DNA of 64,000 bases from JAHEEL01 sp963785245. GTDB lineage: Bacteria > Actinomycetota > Acidimicrobiia > Spongiisociales > UBA5794. Positions 41,343-48,481 of the stretch are shown here, in pieces. Both the position numbers and the translations under genes were made by a program. The notes below the pieces were generated by a model. It worked only from the letters and a program-made list of their open reading frames with translations. It had not been told where the DNA came from and did not search any database. Position 1 is the first letter of the stretch; every line of letters begins with the position of its first letter. Location of the stretch: NCBI GenBank assembly GCA_963785245.1, contig CAWAUO010000017.1:85126-149125 (forward strand), written 5' to 3'.

Positions 41343-42235
41343 GTCAGACCGCGCGCATTGTCGATCCTCGCAAGCCGAGCGCGTCCGGCACCGTTCGCGC
41401 CTACGTGGAGTTGACGAAGCCGCGCATCATCGAACTCCTGCTGACGACGACTCTGCCCGCGATGGTGCTTGCGGCCGAGGGTTGGCCCGGCTGGTGGCTC
41501 GCGATCGCAACACTGATCGGGGGAACGCTCTCCGCTGCGGGGGCGAACGTCATCAACCAGGTGATGGACGCCGACATCGATCGGGTCATGCGCAGAACAC
41601 GCGGCCGCCCCATCCCGACGCATCGAGTGAGTGAGCAGGCGGCCATGGTATTTGGGATCGTCCTCGGCATCCTCGGGTTCGTGTGGCTGCTCGTGACGAC
41701 GAACCTGCTCGCCGCCTCACTTTCGACGATCGCACTGCTCTTCTACGTGATCGTCTACACACTCTTCCTCAAGCGAACCTCGACCCAGAACATCGTCATC
41801 GGTGGAGCAGCGGGCGCACTGCCGCCCCTTGTGGGGTGGGCGGCTGTCACCGGATCGCTGGCAGCACCCGCCTGGGTGCTGTTCGCCATCGTGTTCTTCT
41901 GGACACCGCCCCACTTCTGGGCATTGGCCCTGCGCTACGACGAGGACTACCAGGCCGCGGGCGTGCCGATGCTCCCCGGCGTTGTGGGGACGGCCATGAC
42001 GGTCGATCACATCGTCCTGTACAGCCTGGTGACGGTCGGTGTCTCGCTGTTGCTCGTCCCGTGGGTGGGATGGATCTACCTCGCTGCCGTCATCGTGCTC
42101 GGTGCATGGCTCGTCGCGGGGGCGTTCCACCTCCGAGCGAACACGGACATGGCCATGCGGTACTTCACCGCGACCAACGGGTATCTGGCCGGGGTGTTCC
42201 TGGCGATCGCGATCGATGTGCTGGTGTTGGGATGA
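41339..42235 (+). CDS. ctaB: Protoheme IX farnesyltransferase (heme O synthase)
   Basis: The 298-residue UbiA-family protein has the prenyl-diphosphate site NVINQVMDADIDRVMRRT and RGRPIP, and the second site RYDEDYQAAGVPMLPGV. It adds a farnesyl group to heme B, giving the substrate of CtaA, which is encoded just upstream with GTGA overlap. coxB, the oxidase subunit II gene, is at the right end of the window. Confidence 0.95.
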   Translation: MSQTARIVDPRKPSASGTVRAYVELTKPRIIELLLTTTLPAMVLAAEGWPGWWLAIATLIGGTLSAAGANVINQVMDADIDRVMRRTRGRPIPTHRVSEQAAMVFGIVLGILGFVWLLVTTNLLAASLSTIALLFYVIVYTLFLKRTSTQNIVIGGAAGALPPLVGWAAVTGSLAAPAWVLFAIVFFWTPPHFWALALRYDEDYQAAGVPMLPGVVGTAMTVDHIVLYSLVTVGVSLLLVPWVGWIYLAAVIVLGAWLVAGAFHLRANTDMAMRYFTATNGYLAGVFLAIAIDVLVLG

Positions 42236-42242
42236 GGGTGAA

Positions 42243-42270
42243 GTCGCCGGTCGCCGGTCGCCGGTCGCCG
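42243..42270. repeat. Heptamer array GTCGCCG
   Basis: Four exact consecutive GTCGCCG units, seven bases after the ctaB stop, the cleanest member of the GTCGCC heptamer family in the window. Confidence 0.85.
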
Positions 42271-42293
42271 GTCCGATTGTCCGGGGGGCTGCG

Positions 42294-42491
42294 ATGAACT
42301 CGGTCGATCTGGTGTTCGTTGTTGTGGGGTCGGTGCTGTTGCTTGGGGGGTTGGGTGTGATCGTTGCGCGGGAACTCTTCACCCATCCGGAGCGCCGGCT
42401 GGTCGGACCGGTGCGCAACGTCGTGGAGGTTGTGCTGCCGCTGGCCGGAGCGATCATGCTCGTCGTAGCGGTCTGGACGTCGGCCGCGTAG
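42294..42491 (+). CDS. Small two-helix membrane protein
   Basis: A 65-residue product with two hydrophobic segments (LVFVVVGSVLLLGGLGVIV and EVVLPLAGAIMLVVAVW) around a basic loop. It is located after ctaAB but separated by the heptamer array; I recognise no family. ATG with GGGGGGCTGCG upstream. Confidence 0.65.
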   Translation: MNSVDLVFVVVGSVLLLGGLGVIVARELFTHPERRLVGPVRNVVEVVLPLAGAIMLVVAVWTSAA

Positions 42492-42525
42492 ACGAGGCCA
42501 ACCCGTTTCCCCCCATGCCCCCGGT

Positions 42526-42554
42526 TTTACTGTCGACGGGCATGCCAGTACGCT
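42526..42554 (+). promoter_or_regulatory. Promoter of the attenuated chorismate mutase gene
   Basis: TTTACT (42526-42531) and TACGCT (42549-42554) are 17 bases apart. The -10 ends seven bases before the GTG of the leader peptide, so the leader peptide message starts at its own start codon. Confidence 0.6.
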
Positions 42555-42561
42555 CTTGTCC

Positions 42562-42633
42562 GTGACCGCACGCTATCGATTTCCGTATTTCTTCGCCGGG
42601 CCTTGCGCCCGGGTCGACGTGATACGGCGGTAG
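42562..42633 (+). CDS. Aromatic leader peptide (23 residues)
   Basis: GTG-initiated frame encoding MTARYRFPYFF followed by AGPCARVDVIRR. Five of residues 5-11 are Tyr or Phe (codons TAT, TTT, TAT, TTC, TTC at 42574-42594). It lies at the start of a leader with mutually exclusive hairpins, the layout of ribosome-mediated attenuation. Stalling on the aromatic codons would cover the first hairpin arm. Confidence 0.75.
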   Translation: MTARYRFPYFFAGPCARVDVIRR

Positions 42634-42720
42634 CGGCACCACACACCAACACACCCCCACGGAGACCCGGAGCCAAGGCTCCGGGTCTTGTGGTGTTCCC
42701 GGAGCCCTCCACAAAGGAGG
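42596..42720 (+). promoter_or_regulatory. Transcription attenuator responding to Tyr/Phe supply
   Basis: Arm 1 CCGGGC (42596-42601) pairs with arm 2 GCCCGG (42607-42612). Arm 2 CCGGGTC (42609-42615) can instead pair with arm 3 GACCCGG (42664-42670). Arm 3 AGACCCGGAGCC (42663-42674) pairs with arm 4 GGCTCCGGGTCT (42677-42688) as terminator. CCCGGAGCC is repeated at 42698-42706, offering arm 4 another partner, and CCTCC (42706-42710) can mask the ribosome site GGAGG (42716-42720). Confidence 0.72.
42663..42688 (+). terminator. Attenuator terminator hairpin
   Basis: A 12-base perfect stem with two unpaired bases (effectively an 11-bp stem with a CAAG loop), followed by TTGTGGTGTT. The U-tract is weak, as is common in high-GC genomes. 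Confidence 0.7.
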
Positions 42721-42724
42721 CGTC

Positions 42725-43804
42725 ATGCCAGAAAAGCCAATCCTCAAGAGCCATCGACGACCCGGCATTGAGACGACCATCGTCTCAGTCGGCACCGTCA
42801 AGTTCGGTGACGGCTCGTACCCGGTGGTCGCTGGACCGATCGCGGTCGAGAGCGAAGACCAGATTGTGGAGGCCGCCAGGATCGTCGCGGAGAACGGTGG
42901 GTCGATCCTGCGGGCAGGCACCTATCTCGCCGGGTCGTCCCCGTACGCCTACAAGGGCCTCGGCAGCGAGGCACTATGGATGCTCGAGCATGCCGGACGG
43001 GAGTCTCGTCTTCCGGTGAGCACCGAGGTGCTCGAACCGGACCATGTCGACGTTGTCGCCGAGCATGTCGACATCATTGAGGTCGGCCCGGACAACATGC
43101 AGAACTTCGTCCTCCTGCGCGCCGTGGGCGCGACCAGGCGGCCGATCATCATCCATCGGGCTTCCGCAGCGACGATCGACGAGTGGCTGTTGGCTGCCGA
43201 ATACGTGCTGGACGCAGGCAACAACAACGTCATCCTCTGCGAGCGGGGGAGCCGCGGGTTCGATCCGCGGACGACCGATACGCTCGACATTTCCGCCATC
43301 CCAACCGTGCAGCGATTGTCTCACCTGCCGGTCATCGTCGATCCTTCGCCAACGGTCGGTCATCCGGAACTCATCCAGCCCTTGGCGCTCGCAGCGCGAA
43401 GCGCCGGCGCGGATGGGCTCATGGTTCCGTTCCATCCCGACCCGGCCGGGGCTCTTGCCGGGAACGGATCGCATCTCGATCCTGAGCGGTTCACAGCGCT
43501 CATGGAGGCGCTTGGCATCCCGTCGCTGCGCGACGAGATCGATCGTATCGACCGCCAGGTCATCCGACTCCTCGGCAGGCGGCTCCGCAACTCAATCGAC
43601 ATTGCCCGTATCAAGGCGGTGCGAGACCTTGCCCTGCGCTCTCCGGAACGCGAGGCCGAACTGATCGCTGAGATGCGCGAGGATGCGGAGGCGATCGGTA
43701 TGGATCCGGACTACGCCCAGGAACTCATGGAAGTGGTACTGCGCCATAGCCGTGCCGCCCAGGTGGTAGCGGTTGCACGCGACGAGGAGCCCGTCGCCGG
43801 GTAG
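42725..43804 (+). CDS. DAHP-synthase-like pseudoenzyme fused to chorismate mutase
   Basis: The 359-residue product has a type I beta DAHP synthase barrel (residues 1-260) and an AroQ chorismate mutase (about 266-350: LRDEIDRIDRQVIRLLGRR, ARIKAV, RSPEREAEL, HSRAAQ with the catalytic Arg, Lys, Glu and Gln kept). In the barrel the metal ligands are lost compared with aroF here: Cys to Ile39, His to Pro209, acidic to Pro235, Asp to Gly246. The catalytic Lys is Leu68, and the PEP-binding Arg and Lys are Asp123 and His144. So it is very likely a chorismate mutase with a regulatory or scaffolding dead DAHP synthase domain. An aromatic attenuator precedes it. Confidence 0.9.
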   Translation: MPEKPILKSHRRPGIETTIVSVGTVKFGDGSYPVVAGPIAVESEDQIVEAARIVAENGGSILRAGTYLAGSSPYAYKGLGSEALWMLEHAGRESRLPVSTEVLEPDHVDVVAEHVDIIEVGPDNMQNFVLLRAVGATRRPIIIHRASAATIDEWLLAAEYVLDAGNNNVILCERGSRGFDPRTTDTLDISAIPTVQRLSHLPVIVDPSPTVGHPELIQPLALAARSAGADGLMVPFHPDPAGALAGNGSHLDPERFTALMEALGIPSLRDEIDRIDRQVIRLLGRRLRNSIDIARIKAVRDLALRSPEREAELIAEMREDAEAIGMDPDYAQELMEVVLRHSRAAQVVAVARDEEPVAG

Positions 43805-43814
43805 CGTCGACGAC

Positions 43815-44420
43815 ATGGAGTACGTGGAGTTGGGAGCCGATGGCGTGAGCCGCTGTGCTTGGGGCAACGGATCACCCGAGTACGCCGCCTATCACGATGA
43901 TGAGTGGGGTCGGCCTGTCGACGACGACCAACGGCTGTTCGAGAAACTGAGCCTTGAGGGTTTTCAATCCGGGCTTTCCTGGATCACGATCCTCAGGAAG
44001 CGGGAAGCGTTTCGCGACGTGTTCGACGGCTTTGACATCGAACGCGTGGCCCGCTTCGGCGATGCCGACGTCGCCCGGATGCTCAATGACGCACGGATTG
44101 TGCGACATCAGGGCAAGATTCGATCAACCATCAACAACGCCCAGCGCTCGCTCGAGGTCATCGCCGATGTCGGCTCGCTCGGAGCTCTCGTCTGGTCGTT
44201 CGAACCGACCCCGGCCCCGCCGACGATGGCCGCTACCACACCCGAGTCGATGCTCCTGGCGAAGGAACTAAAGCGGAGAGGGTTCACCTTCGTCGGTCCC
44301 ACCACCGCCTACGCCTTCATGCAGGCAATGGGGCTGGTGAACGACCACGGGGAGTCCTGTGAGCGTCGAGCGACTGTCGAGTCCGAACGTGCCCGATTCG
44401 TACGGCCGGAGCCTGTTTGA
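43815..44420 (+). CDS. tag: DNA-3-methyladenine glycosylase I
   Basis: The 201-residue product shows RCAWGNGSPEYAAYHDDEWGRPV, LFEKLSLEGFQSGLSWITILRKREAFR, INNAQRSLEVI and LKRRGFTFVGPTTAYAFMQAMGLVNDH, the full Tag pattern including Trp/Glu base-pocket residues. It removes 3-methyladenine from DNA. TAGCGT is seven bases before the ATG. Converges on gpsA. Confidence 0.94.
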   Translation: MEYVELGADGVSRCAWGNGSPEYAAYHDDEWGRPVDDDQRLFEKLSLEGFQSGLSWITILRKREAFRDVFDGFDIERVARFGDADVARMLNDARIVRHQGKIRSTINNAQRSLEVIADVGSLGALVWSFEPTPAPPTMAATTPESMLLAKELKRRGFTFVGPTTAYAFMQAMGLVNDHGESCERRATVESERARFVRPEPV

Positions 44421-44508
44421 GTCGCCAGTCGCCAGACGGGCCGGGACACCGGGCCTCGGGTCACCAGCTGTCACCTCTGTCTTCTGTCTTGACTGGCGAC
44501 TGGTGACT
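44420..44508. terminator. Heptamer-built inverted repeat between tag and gpsA
   Basis: AGTCGCCAGTCGCCAG (44420-44435), starting at the last base of the tag stop codon, is complementary at 15 of 16 positions to CTGGCGACTGGTGACT (44493-44508). The arms are two GTCGCC heptamers each, so the repeat family here forms a long hairpin between convergent genes. Confidence 0.65.
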
Positions 44509-44514
44509 TCCACC

Positions 44515-45504
44515 CTATTCCGGCTTCGCCGACCGCCCCATGAGAAGTGCGATCGCTTCCGGGACCGGCGCGTTTTCGTAGAGGACGCGGCCTACCTGCT
44601 CGGCGATCGGCATCTCGATTTCGTACTGGTCGGCGAGGGCCAGGATGCCCTCGGTGGACTTGACGCCCTCGGCGACCATGTTCATCTCCGAGACGATCTC
44701 ATCGATGGTCTTGCCGAGACCGAGGCCCAGCCCCACGCGGTGGTTGCGGCTCTCGGTCGACATGCAGGTGGCGATGAGGTCGCCCATCCCGGCGAGACCG
44801 GCGAACGTGGCCGTACGGCCACCCATCGCAACCCCGAGACGGGACATCTCGACAAGCGCCCGCGTCATCAGCATCGAGACGGTGTTCAGACCGAATCCGA
44901 GGCCCTCTGCCATGCCGGCGGCCAGTGCCATCACGTTCTTGAGCGCCCCGGCACTTTCGGCACCGGCGACGTCGGTGTTCGTGTAGACCCGGAATCGCGG
45001 CCCCATGAAGAGCGCCTGGAGTTCGGTTGCCGTCTCCTCATCCTCCATGGCGATCACGGTTGCCGCCGGCTGGCCTGCCATGATCTCCCTCGCGAGATTG
45101 GGGCCGGTGAGTGCGCCGATGCGCGAGCGATCGTGGTCCGGGAGGACGCTGGCGGTGACCTCGGTCATGCGCATCAGCGTGGGCTGTTCGATGCCCTTGG
45201 TGAGCGACAGGATCGGTGTCCCGGAGGCGAGGAACGGTGCGGCCTGTTCGAGGACGGCGCGGTAACCGTGCGAGGGGACCCCCATGACGACTACCTCAGC
45301 GTCAACCACCGCCGACTCGATGGCCGGAGTCGCACCCAGATCCGGGGGGAGTTCGAACCCCGGGAGGTAGTCCGAGTTCATGCCGTTCTGGACCTGGTCG
45401 GCGAGTTCCGGGCGTCGACACCACAAGACGGTCTCGGTCCTCGGAGCGAGCATCGCTGCAACGGTCGTTCCCCAGGACCCGGCGCCTATCACCGCAACCT
45501 TCAT
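44515..45504 (-). CDS. gpsA: Glycerol-3-phosphate dehydrogenase (NAD(P)+)
   Basis: The 329-residue product has the NAD loop VAVIGAGSWGTTVAAML, PSHGYRAVL, LTKGIE, ALTGPNLAREIMAGQPAA, and ALKNVMALAAGMAEGLGFGLN with the catalytic Lys. It makes sn-glycerol 3-phosphate for phospholipids. The ATG at 45504 has a GAGGAGG ribosome site; longer upstream openings lack homology. Confidence 0.96.
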   Translation of the reverse strand: MKVAVIGAGSWGTTVAAMLAPRTETVLWCRRPELADQVQNGMNSDYLPGFELPPDLGATPAIESAVVDAEVVVMGVPSHGYRAVLEQAAPFLASGTPILSLTKGIEQPTLMRMTEVTASVLPDHDRSRIGALTGPNLAREIMAGQPAATVIAMEDEETATELQALFMGPRFRVYTNTDVAGAESAGALKNVMALAAGMAEGLGFGLNTVSMLMTRALVEMSRLGVAMGGRTATFAGLAGMGDLIATCMSTESRNHRVGLGLGLGKTIDEIVSEMNMVAEGVKSTEGILALADQYEIEMPIAEQVGRVLYENAPVPEAIALLMGRSAKPE

Positions 45505-45623
45505 ACGTCCTCCTCTCCCGTTCCCAGAGTATGACATGGAGGACGTCCGGGTCGGGGTCCTTGAATTCCGATCGCAACACGGCGACGCTGACGCCGACAC
45601 ATACGCCGCGAGAGCGAGGGCCT

Positions 45624-46934
45624 TTGACGACCACGAACTACGTCCTTGATACCTGTGTTCTGCTGGCCGACCCACATGCCCCACTCCGATTCGATGAACA
45701 TCAAGTGGTACTCCCGCTCGTGGTGGTTGAAGAACTCGACCGCCAGAAGACGCGGATGGATGAAGTCGGAGCCAATGCGCGCTCCGCAATCCGACTCCTC
45801 GAGGAGTTCGGCGCATCCGAACCGGGAGGGCTCGCCAGCCCGACGACGCTCCCGAACGGCGGATCGCTCCGTCTCGAGTTGAACGGTGTGACCTCGGATC
45901 GCCTCCCGGACGTTCTCAACCCGAACACGCCAGATCATCGAATCCTTGCGACCTGTCTGAACCTCGTCGACGGTGGCATTCGGACCGTGCTGGTGACCAA
46001 GGACGCAGCGTTGCGGATCAAGGGTGCCCAATTGGGCGTCACCGTCGAGGACTACCGAGGCGACACGGTCCCCGTCGAGGAGTCCTACAGCGGCGTCGCA
46101 GACCTCGAGGTGCCGGGCGAGACGGTCGATGAACTCTTCCGCAGGGGGAAGGCCACCGTCGAGGATCCCGGCCTGGTCGTCAACCAGTTCGTCGTGCTCC
46201 ACGGACCGGGCTCGCAGTCCGGACTCGGGCGGGTGGTCGATGACGGCGATCGCACCGTCGTCGCGAGAGTTCCGGGCAGCAAGCACGTCTTCGGCGTTGA
46301 GACCAAGAACATGCGGCAGGCGTTCGCTCTGGACCTGCTGATGGATCCTGACGTGGCTGCGGTCTCCGTGATGGGTATGGCCGGGACGGGCAAGACGTTT
46401 CTTGCCCTCGCCGCCGCCTTGGAGCAAGTGCTCGAACTCGGGCGCTATCGGAGAGTCTCGGTGTATCGACCGTTGGTTGCTGTCGGCCGCCAGGAGGTCG
46501 GGTTTCTTCCCGGGGATCTGACCGACAAGCTGGAACCGTGGATGGCCGCGGTTCACGACAACCTGTACGCCCTGTTCGGCAACGCCGAGGGGTCGCCGCG
46601 TGATGCCGTCGATGAACTGTTCGAGCGGGATGTGTTGGAGATGGCGGCGGTCACCTATCTCCGGGGGAGGTCGATCACCGGAGAACTCGTCATCGTCGAC
46701 GAAGCTCAGAACCTCGAACTGCCAACCTTGAAGGTGATCCTCACCCGGATGGGGGCCGGCTCGAAGGTGGTGTTCTGCGGCGATCTCACCCAGGTCGACA
46801 ACCCCTACATCTCGCCGTTCGGAGGTCTGGCAGCCATGATCGAGAAGTTCAAAGGGAACCAGCTGTTCGGACACATCACCCTGGACCGCACGGTCCGCAG
46901 TCCACTGGCCGAGTACGCAGCGAACATCCTGTAG
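45624..46934 (+). CDS. phoH2: PhoH2: PIN-domain / PhoH ATPase fusion
   Basis: The 436-residue product has an N-terminal PIN nuclease domain (YVLDTCVLLADPHAPLRF, VVVEELDRQKTR, DHRILATCLNL, VLVTKDAALRIK with the acidic residues) and a C-terminal PhoH ATPase (GMAGTGKTFLALAAALEQ, YRPLVAVGRQEVGFLPGD, IVDEAQNL). Mycobacterial PhoH2 is an ATP-dependent RNA helicase/RNase in a toxin-antitoxin module. I chose TTG 45624 behind GAGGG since the PIN domain starts there. A 37-codon frame (45536-45649) overlaps it and might be a small partner. Confidence 0.9.
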   Translation: MTTTNYVLDTCVLLADPHAPLRFDEHQVVLPLVVVEELDRQKTRMDEVGANARSAIRLLEEFGASEPGGLASPTTLPNGGSLRLELNGVTSDRLPDVLNPNTPDHRILATCLNLVDGGIRTVLVTKDAALRIKGAQLGVTVEDYRGDTVPVEESYSGVADLEVPGETVDELFRRGKATVEDPGLVVNQFVVLHGPGSQSGLGRVVDDGDRTVVARVPGSKHVFGVETKNMRQAFALDLLMDPDVAAVSVMGMAGTGKTFLALAAALEQVLELGRYRRVSVYRPLVAVGRQEVGFLPGDLTDKLEPWMAAVHDNLYALFGNAEGSPRDAVDELFERDVLEMAAVTYLRGRSITGELVIVDEAQNLELPTLKVILTRMGAGSKVVFCGDLTQVDNPYISPFGGLAAMIEKFKGNQLFGHITLDRTVRSPLAEYAANIL

Positions 46935-46937
46935 GAG

Positions 46938-48260
46938 CTACCGGCTGCGGAGGTACTCGTTGAGACGTTCCGCCGCTGCCGCTGGGAGGCGAACGGTGAT
47001 CTCCGTGCCGTCCTCGCCATGGTGCTCATCGAGCACTTCTCCGGCCTCATGGATGGCGGCAACGACATCGCCACGCTCGTAGGGGATCAGAAGATCCACT
47101 CTCGTGGTGACGGCGTCGAGCCCCTCAACGATGGCGGCGGTCACTCCCTCGGTGCCCTTGCCGGTGAGTGCCGATGTGGCGACCGAGCCTTCGTAGACCG
47201 TGAGCAGACGACGGACGACGGCCGGTTCCGCGATATCGGTCTTGTTGAAGATGAGGATCTCCGGCACTTCGGCTGCGTCAATCTCATCCAGGACCTCTCG
47301 CACTGCGGCGATCTGGCCGTCGGGATCCGGATCTGAGGCATCGACGACATGGACATGAAGGTCGGCGTCTGCGGCTTCATCCAGTGTCGAGCGGAAGGCT
47401 TCGACGAGTTCGTGTGGGAGGCGGCGAACGAAGCCGACCGTGTCGGACATCAAGGCTCGGTGTCCGTCCGGGAGATCGAGTCGTCTGACCGTCGAACCGA
47501 GCGTTGCGAAGAGACGATCCTCCACGAGGACATCGGCTTCGGTGAGCCGGTTGAACAGCGTTGACTTGCCGGCGTTGGTGTATCCGACGATCGCGGCAAT
47601 GGGCAGGCCTGAGCGTTTCCGGGACTTGGCTCTCGTGTCTCTGGACCGGGCGGCTTCCTTCAATTCGCGCTCGATCCTGGAGACCCGTTCGAGGATGCGG
47701 CGACGATCGGTCTCGAGTTTGGTCTCACCAGGGCCACGCGTCCCGATGCCGGCGCCGAGCCTGGACAGTTCAACACCCTTGCCTCGGAGGCGGGGGAGTC
47801 GGTACCGGTGCTGCGCCAGTTCCACCTGCAGGCGGCCTTCATGGGTGTGGGCGTGTTGGGCGAAGATGTCGAGAATCAGCGCAACGCGGTCGACGACATC
47901 GCATTGAAATGCCTGCTGGAGGTTGCGTTGCTGGGCGGGAGAGAGTTCGTTGTCGAATACGACGACATCGATGTCGAGCATGTGCGATTCGGTGACGAGT
48001 TCCGAGAGCTTCCCCTTGCCGATGAAGGTCGCCGGATCCGGGCGGTCCCTGCGAACGAGCACAGCCTCGACGGGGTCGGACCCTGCCGTTTCGGTGAGCA
48101 GTTCGAGTTCTTCGAGACTGTGATCTCCTTCGGCGACCTTGCTTCCGTCGCGCACCACGCCAATCAGCAGCGCTCGCTGCCGAACGACATCGAGGTCGGT
48201 GACCGACGCCGTGAGGCGCCGTCGACTCCGCGCCACATGAGATCGAGAATCATCCGTCAT
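46938..48260 (-). CDS. hflX: GTPase HflX
   Basis: The 440-residue product has the HflX N-terminal domain (VFDNELSPAQQRNLQQAF, RLPRLRGKGVELSRLG, GTRGPGETKLETDRR), a coiled linker and a G domain (GYTNAGKSTLFNRL, DTVGFVRRLPHELVEAF, NKTD, SALTGKG). HflX splits ribosomes under stress. I chose ATG 48260, seven bases after CATACT, over the opening seven codons upstream. Confidence 0.95.
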   Translation of the reverse strand: MTDDSRSHVARSRRRLTASVTDLDVVRQRALLIGVVRDGSKVAEGDHSLEELELLTETAGSDPVEAVLVRRDRPDPATFIGKGKLSELVTESHMLDIDVVVFDNELSPAQQRNLQQAFQCDVVDRVALILDIFAQHAHTHEGRLQVELAQHRYRLPRLRGKGVELSRLGAGIGTRGPGETKLETDRRRILERVSRIERELKEAARSRDTRAKSRKRSGLPIAAIVGYTNAGKSTLFNRLTEADVLVEDRLFATLGSTVRRLDLPDGHRALMSDTVGFVRRLPHELVEAFRSTLDEAADADLHVHVVDASDPDPDGQIAAVREVLDEIDAAEVPEILIFNKTDIAEPAVVRRLLTVYEGSVATSALTGKGTEGVTAAIVEGLDAVTTRVDLLIPYERGDVVAAIHEAGEVLDEHHGEDGTEITVRLPAAAAERLNEYLRSR

Positions 48261-48307
48261 GGGCCGAAGTATGGCGTGCATGCGGGGGCAACGAGCGGGT
48301 CCCGATT

Positions 48308-48384
48308 GGCTACTCGGCTACTCGGCTACTCGGCTACTCGGCTACAGCTTCGGACGGGCGACAGGCGACCGGCGACGGGCGAAG
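48308..48384. repeat. Octamer (GGCTACTC) and heptamer (GGCGACN) arrays side by side
   Basis: Nearly five exact GGCTACTC units (48308-48345), then GGCGACA, GGCGACC, GGCGACG, GGCGAAG (48357-48384). This is the longest array in the window and joins both repeat families, upstream of the transporter substrate-binding gene. Confidence 0.85.
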
Positions 48385-48481
48385 CCCTTGCGCTTCCGGG
48401 TCTTTCCGGCCTATCTTGCCTCGACCCCGGCGTTTGTCCGGGGTTCCTGGTTATCCAGGGCTCTCATTTGGAGGAAAAACC

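Noticed and set aside
48308..48384. CRISPR array
   Set aside because: Units of 7-8 bases are contiguous with no spacers, and no cas genes exist in the window.
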